A stretch of DNA of 17,991 nucleotides from Desulfuromonadaceae bacterium (GTDB lineage: Bacteria > Desulfobacterota > Desulfuromonadia > Desulfuromonadales > Syntrophotaleaceae), in contig JAIOSZ010000337.1 of the NCBI GenBank assembly GCA_021107335.1, forward strand, positions 1 through 17,991, read 5' to 3'. The notes under the pieces were generated by a model that worked only from the letters and a program-made list of their open reading frames with translations, searched no databases and was not told the origin of the DNA. Both the position numbers and the translations under genes were made by a program. Within the stretch, counting starts at the first letter, position 1. Every line of letters starts with the position of its first letter. Shown here piece by piece: positions 14,946 through 17,991 of this stretch.

Positions 14946-14980
14946 AGGCTAAATGGACTATCACTCTAAGGCGGGCTGAC

Positions 14981-15316
14981 TTAGTCCGATGCCAGCTCCC
15001 GTAAAATCTCTGCTTTGTCGAAACCGCGCAAGATCTTGTCATTAATGATGATCAGCGGCACTCCTCGGCCTCCCAGTGCTCGATATTGTTTAAGTCCTTC
15101 GGCAGACTTTTCGATGTCGTATTCGTGATATTCTACGCCCGCAGATCGAAACAGACGGCGAGCTCGTTTACAGTACCCGCACCAGTCGGTGCTGTACATG
15201 ATCACTTGGGTGTCGTTGTTGGCCGCGATGGCCAGTGTTGATTCAAGGAAGCCACTGATTCTGCCCCCGGTTTGAATCAGGGCCAGCAGGGCGATACACA
15301 AAATAATTTTTTTCAT
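14981..15316 (-). CDS. Exported glutaredoxin-like protein
   Basis: A 111-residue protein with an N-terminal hydrophobic segment (KKIILCIALLALI, about 2-14) that looks like a signal peptide or membrane anchor, then a glutaredoxin/thioredoxin fold. The redox motif is Cys46-Gly-Tyr-Cys49 in STDWCGYCKRA. The cis-proline motif is GVP (85-87) and the C-terminal glutathione-site motif is RGFD (97-100). A role in thiol-disulfide exchange at or outside the inner membrane is inferred; the reductant is unknown. The ATG at 15316 is preceded by AAAGGA six bases away. A longer in-frame reading to 15493 would begin inside the palindromic element and give an unlikely N-terminus. It is divergent from the S1-domain gene across 385 bases of largely repeat DNA. 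Confidence 0.9.
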   Translation of the reverse strand: MKKIILCIALLALIQTGGRISGFLESTLAIAANNDTQVIMYSTDWCGYCKRARRLFRSAGVEYHEYDIEKSAEGLKQYRALGGRGVPLIIINDKILRGFDKAEILRELASD

Positions 15317-15444
15317 AGATAGTCCTTTCAGCCTTCTTGTGGTAATTATTTGCCCCACCATAACATGCTTCGGCCCGTATTGTTCGTAAGACACCAGGAG
15401 AGTCTCAGGAGGGTTAAACTGTTGATACCTTGAGGTCTGCCCCT

Positions 15445-15632
15445 TAGTTAGTGTCCATCCAGAAACGATGGATGGACACAGCGCAGTTTTCATATGGGAA
15501 ACGAGTAATTTTCCCCTAGGTCAAGGAAATCAAGCGCTTGCACGGAGGCGTAGTTATTTACGCCGCACACGCAAGGGCGCGGATTAACGTCGAGATTGGG
15601 GGAAAGGGCCGTTTCCGGATGAAAACTAGTTA
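15445..15632. repeat. 188-bp inverted-repeat element (MITE-like) with long internal palindrome
   Basis: The left end (15445-15466) and right end (15611-15632) are 22-base imperfect inverted repeats sharing CATCC-x-GAAAC. Inside is a perfect hairpin GTGTCCATCC/GGATGGACAC (15451-15479). A long imperfect palindrome is centred on the loop GTTATT (15553-15558). Its paired blocks outward are GGCGTA/TACGCC, GCGCTTGC/GCAAGGGCGC, AATC/GATT, TTTTCCCC/GGGGGAAA, and AGTTTTCAT/ATGAAAACT with GGAAACG/CGTTTCC. The motif AGTTTTCAT-GGAAACG thus occurs in both arms. No protein is credible. It fills most of the 385-base gap between two divergent genes. Alternatives are a structured RNA or a protein-bound regulatory region. 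Confidence 0.7.
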
Positions 15633-15633
15633 C

Positions 15634-15662
15634 TTGCCCGTATCGGGCGAATAGGCTATAAA
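15634..15662 (+). promoter_or_regulatory. Probable sigma-70 promoter of the S1-domain gene
   Basis: TTGCCC (15634-15639), a 17-base spacer and TATAAA (15657-15662) match four and five of six consensus positions. They begin one base after the right end of the inverted-repeat element. A 13-base palindrome GCCCG-TAT-CGGGC (15636-15648) overlaps the -35 and spacer and could be an operator. The start codon is 39 bases beyond the -10. Confidence 0.55.
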
Positions 15663-15701
15663 ATCCCTTAGCGACCAATAAACCCACTCAAAGAGGCTGA
15701 C

Positions 15702-16931
15702 ATGGAAGACCACAAGCGCGATGCTGAAGAGACAAGCGAAGAGCAAAACGTTGAAGAAAATTTTGCCGATCTTTTAGAAGAGAGCCTGATCGGTGCCGTG
15801 GAGCTTAGACCGGGGCAGCAGATGGAATCGACGGTGCTGCAAATCGGCAAACAGTGCGTTTTCCTCGATGTCGGCCAAAAAGGCGAGGGGATTCTTGATC
15901 GCAACGAAGTTCTGGACGCAGAAGAGAATCTGACTGTAGCGGTTGGCGACAAGCTCAAGGCCTATTTTATCTCCCGCTCAGGTGGTGAATTACGCTTTAC
16001 CACCCGGCTCGCTTCCGGCATGGCCGGGGCGGAACAGATCGAAGAGGCCTGGCGCAGCGGCATACCTGTGGAAGGGCGTATTGAAAAGGAAACCAAGGGC
16101 GGCTATGAGGTCAAGTTGTCCGGTGGAGTAAGAGCCTTTTGCCCCTTTTCACAACTCGGTCTGCGTCGCCAGGAGGTAGCCGAAGAAGTAATCGACACCA
16201 GTCGGCCTTTCAGGGTGATTAAGTTCGGTGAACAGGGTCGCAACGTCGTTGTTTCTCACCGGGCACTTCTTGAAGAGGCGCGGGAGCAGCAACGGGAAGC
16301 CCTCAAAGAAACTCTGAAAGAAGGCATCGTGGTCAAGGGGGTCGTGACCTCACTGCGCGAATTCGGTGCGTTTATCGATATCGGCGGCATCGAAGGCCTG
16401 TTGCCTATCTCCGAGGTCGGCTACGGGCGTGTCGAAGATATCGGCCAAGTATTGCAGGTCGATCAAGAGCTGGAAGTCGCGGTCAAGAAGATCGATTGGG
16501 AGGCCAACCGCTTCTCCTTTTCGCTGCGCGATACCCTGGCCGATCCCTGGTCCAAGGTCGGCTCTATCTATGTCGAGGGCGGTAGCTATCCCGGCACCGT
16601 GGCGCGGGTGGCTCAATTCGGCGCCTTTGTTACCCTCGAGGACGGCATCGACGGCCTGCTGCACATCTCCCGTCTTGGCGGCGGACGTCGTCTAAAGCAC
16701 GCTCAGGAGGTTGTCAAGACCGGGCAGGCGCTGACCGTAACCATCGAAAAAATCGATTTGGATCAACGCCGTATTTCCTTGGTTCCAGTAGCTGGCGAGG
16801 GCCAGGACGTCGAAGCGGGCGAGAGCGCATCCAGCCGAAGCTCCTACGAGGACGTACCGACCGGCGGCGGCTCCATGGGCACCCTCGGTGATATACTCAA
16901 GGCAAAATTGGCGAAGCAGAAAAAAAGCTAA
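15702..16931 (+). CDS. S1 RNA-binding domain protein (four S1 repeats)
   Basis: A 409-residue protein with an acidic N-terminus (about 1-30) and four S1/OB repeats at about 36-102, 120-187, 207-276 and 292-362, ending in a low-complexity tail and a Lys-rich C-terminus. Repeats three and four are the best conserved: VTSLREFGAFIDIGGIEGLL and VARVAQFGAFVTLEDGIDGL, each followed by a short loop with ISE or ISR. It resembles ribosomal protein S1 but is shorter than the usual six-repeat S1 (about 550-580 residues). It is probably an accessory S1-like RNA-binding protein in translation or RNA turnover rather than RpsA itself. The ATG at 15702 follows AAGAGG by five bases. It precedes rsgA by 70 bases, another ribosome-linked gene. 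Confidence 0.9.
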   Translation: MEDHKRDAEETSEEQNVEENFADLLEESLIGAVELRPGQQMESTVLQIGKQCVFLDVGQKGEGILDRNEVLDAEENLTVAVGDKLKAYFISRSGGELRFTTRLASGMAGAEQIEEAWRSGIPVEGRIEKETKGGYEVKLSGGVRAFCPFSQLGLRRQEVAEEVIDTSRPFRVIKFGEQGRNVVVSHRALLEEAREQQREALKETLKEGIVVKGVVTSLREFGAFIDIGGIEGLLPISEVGYGRVEDIGQVLQVDQELEVAVKKIDWEANRFSFSLRDTLADPWSKVGSIYVEGGSYPGTVARVAQFGAFVTLEDGIDGLLHISRLGGGRRLKHAQEVVKTGQALTVTIEKIDLDQRRISLVPVAGEGQDVEAGESASSRSSYEDVPTGGGSMGTLGDILKAKLAKQKKS

Positions 16932-17001
16932 AGGGAAGCCATTGCTAACCATAGTCAGGCAAGGTGAATCGAGCATTGTGAATGGCTGAGGTGAAAAACT
17001 A

Positions 17002-17958
17002 TTGAGTCGCAAACCATACAAAGCCGCCGGTCGTAGCAAATCATCCCGCGCTGGAGACACACCAGGGCGCCAAGGGATGATTGTTGCCCATCTCGGGGTA
17101 GCCGTAGAGGTGCTTTTTGCTGACGGTGAGCGGCACCCGGTGCGGGTTAAGCGCAGTTCTGGCCATGTGGTTGGTGATTCGGTATTGGTTCGTGGCGAGG
17201 TGTTAGAGCGCCTGCCCCGAACGACCGAATTGCGCCGTCGCGATGGCCGGGGTGCGGTACATTTGGTGGGCGCTAACCTTGATGTGCTCGGCGTGATGGT
17301 TTCTCCGCGGCCCCTGCCACCAGCCGGCTTTGTCGATCGCGCCATCGTGGCGGCCCGAGCCGCCGGTCTTAAGCCCCTGCTCATTGTTAATAAAGAGGAT
17401 CTGCCGGGTGCTGCTGAGCTCACCGCTGAACTACGGGCTCTCTATGGGGCGTCGTTGCCGGTCTTTACCCTTAGCGCGAAAGAAGGTCTCGGCCTTGAGC
17501 TATTGCGCCAGTTTATGGCGGAAGGCCACCGAGGAGCTTTCGTCGGCACCACCGGGGTTGGTAAAAGTTCCCTACTCAACGCTCTCTGTCCCGATCTCGC
17601 TCTGACCGTCGGTGAGTTGAACGAGGACCGCGGCGTCGGCCGTCATACCACGACGGTGGCCACCCTGCATGCTCTAGACGGTGGTGGCGAGCTGGTCGAT
17701 ACTCCCGGATTTCGCGATTTCGGTCTGGTCGATATCGTCATTGAAGAGTTGATTGTGCATTTCCCCGGTTTTGAGCAGGCCATGATGGCTCGCTGCAGGT
17801 TTCGCGATTGTCGTCACCGGGCCGAGCCCGGCTGTGCTGTGACCGCCCTAGTGGAAAAAGGCGCCTTATCTGAAGAGCGTTATAGGACCTACCTCGATCT
17901 GCTGGCTGAGATCGAAGCAGCGCAGGATGAAAAACGCCGTAGGGAATGGAAAAGCTGA
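17002..17958 (+). CDS. rsgA: RsgA, circularly permuted ribosome-maturation GTPase
   Basis: A 318-residue GTPase that binds the immature 30S subunit and acts in its late assembly. The N-terminal OB-fold (about 25-75) precedes a circularly permuted G domain in the order G4 NKED (130-133), G5 SAKEG (158-162), G1 GTTGVGKSSL (182-191), G2 HTTT (215-218) and G3 DTPGF (233-237). The C-terminal zinc site is Cys265, Cys270, His272 and Cys278 in the CRFRDCRH...EPGCAV segment. The TTG at 17002 is chosen because GAGGTG (16988-16993) lies eight bases before it and the sequence SRKPYKAAGRSK is a plausible basic N-terminus. No ATG near this position is in frame. The start overlaps the stop of a seven-codon reading frame at 16982-17005. 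The last 33 bases of the window hold nothing recognisable. Confidence 0.95.
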   Translation: MSRKPYKAAGRSKSSRAGDTPGRQGMIVAHLGVAVEVLFADGERHPVRVKRSSGHVVGDSVLVRGEVLERLPRTTELRRRDGRGAVHLVGANLDVLGVMVSPRPLPPAGFVDRAIVAARAAGLKPLLIVNKEDLPGAAELTAELRALYGASLPVFTLSAKEGLGLELLRQFMAEGHRGAFVGTTGVGKSSLLNALCPDLALTVGELNEDRGVGRHTTTVATLHALDGGGELVDTPGFRDFGLVDIVIEELIVHFPGFEQAMMARCRFRDCRHRAEPGCAVTALVEKGALSEERYRTYLDLLAEIEAAQDEKRRREWKS

Positions 17959-17991
17959 TCATTCTTACACTAAGATCATCCCCTCTGGTCC

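Noticed and set aside
14732..14947. Plus-strand open frame opposite the moaE-like gene
   Set aside because: Antisense shadow. It ends in the C11T7 homopolymer and has no family motif.
15490..15687. Minus-strand open frame of 65 codons
   Set aside because: It lies almost wholly inside the inverted-repeat element. Its sequence is explained by the palindrome and it has no ribosome site.
1..17991. CRISPR array, insertion sequence, prophage or defence island
   Set aside because: No regularly spaced direct repeats, transposase, integrase or toxin-antitoxin motifs were seen. The window is mainly conserved housekeeping genes.

Overview
The window is about 18 kb of mostly housekeeping chromosome from a Gram-negative, moderately GC-rich bacterium. 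Gene content and order (hisA-hisF-hisIE, yqeY-cvpA-mutS2-dnaG-rpoD, a CAU-anticodon tRNA, a Nif3-family gene, a C4 zinc-ribbon coiled-coil gene, type A rnpB) resemble what I know of Desulfuromonadales (Geobacter/Pelobacter/Desulfuromonas relatives). That placement is inference from remembered synteny, not from a search.

Bases 1-1934 hold the end of a histidine operon: a hisA 3' fragment, hisF, and a hisIE fusion whose HisI half has lost its catalytic motifs, then a probable terminator. Bases 1969-8999 form a macromolecular-synthesis cluster: yqeY, cvpA (split by a -1 frameshift at a T7 run), mutS2, dnaG and rpoD, with ATGA stop/start overlaps at cvpA-mutS2 and mutS2-dnaG. Bases 9006-9218 hold a promoter, the tRNA and a terminator. 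A 12-base C run then directly precedes a Nif3-family gene, which is followed by the zinc-ribbon gene.

Bases 11153-11583 are RNase P RNA with its terminators. They are followed by the remains of a cysteine-rich protein gene (no start, one frameshift, one nonsense codon). Next come a LOG-family gene, a palindromic REP/MITE-like repeat, a zinc-ribbon Nudix hydrolase, a strong bidirectional terminator and a TrmH-family RNA methyltransferase. The methyltransferase converges on a divergent moaE-like gene, and the two share a CTAG double stop. The moaE-like gene has an 11-base G run as its ribosome-binding region.

A secreted or membrane-anchored glutaredoxin-like gene (minus) is divergent from a four-repeat S1-domain gene (plus). 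Between them lies a 188-bp element with inverted ends and a long internal palindrome, which abuts the likely promoter of the S1 gene. The window ends with rsgA, which starts at TTG just after a seven-codon mini-reading frame.

Most genes serve translation, replication or transcription initiation, or RNA maturation (rpoD, dnaG, rnpB, tRNA, rsgA, S1 protein, TrmH-like). I see no CRISPR array, no intact transposase, and no defence or secondary-metabolite system. The points worth a second look are the broken or degenerate genes, the two long homopolymers next to start codons, and the two palindromic intergenic elements.
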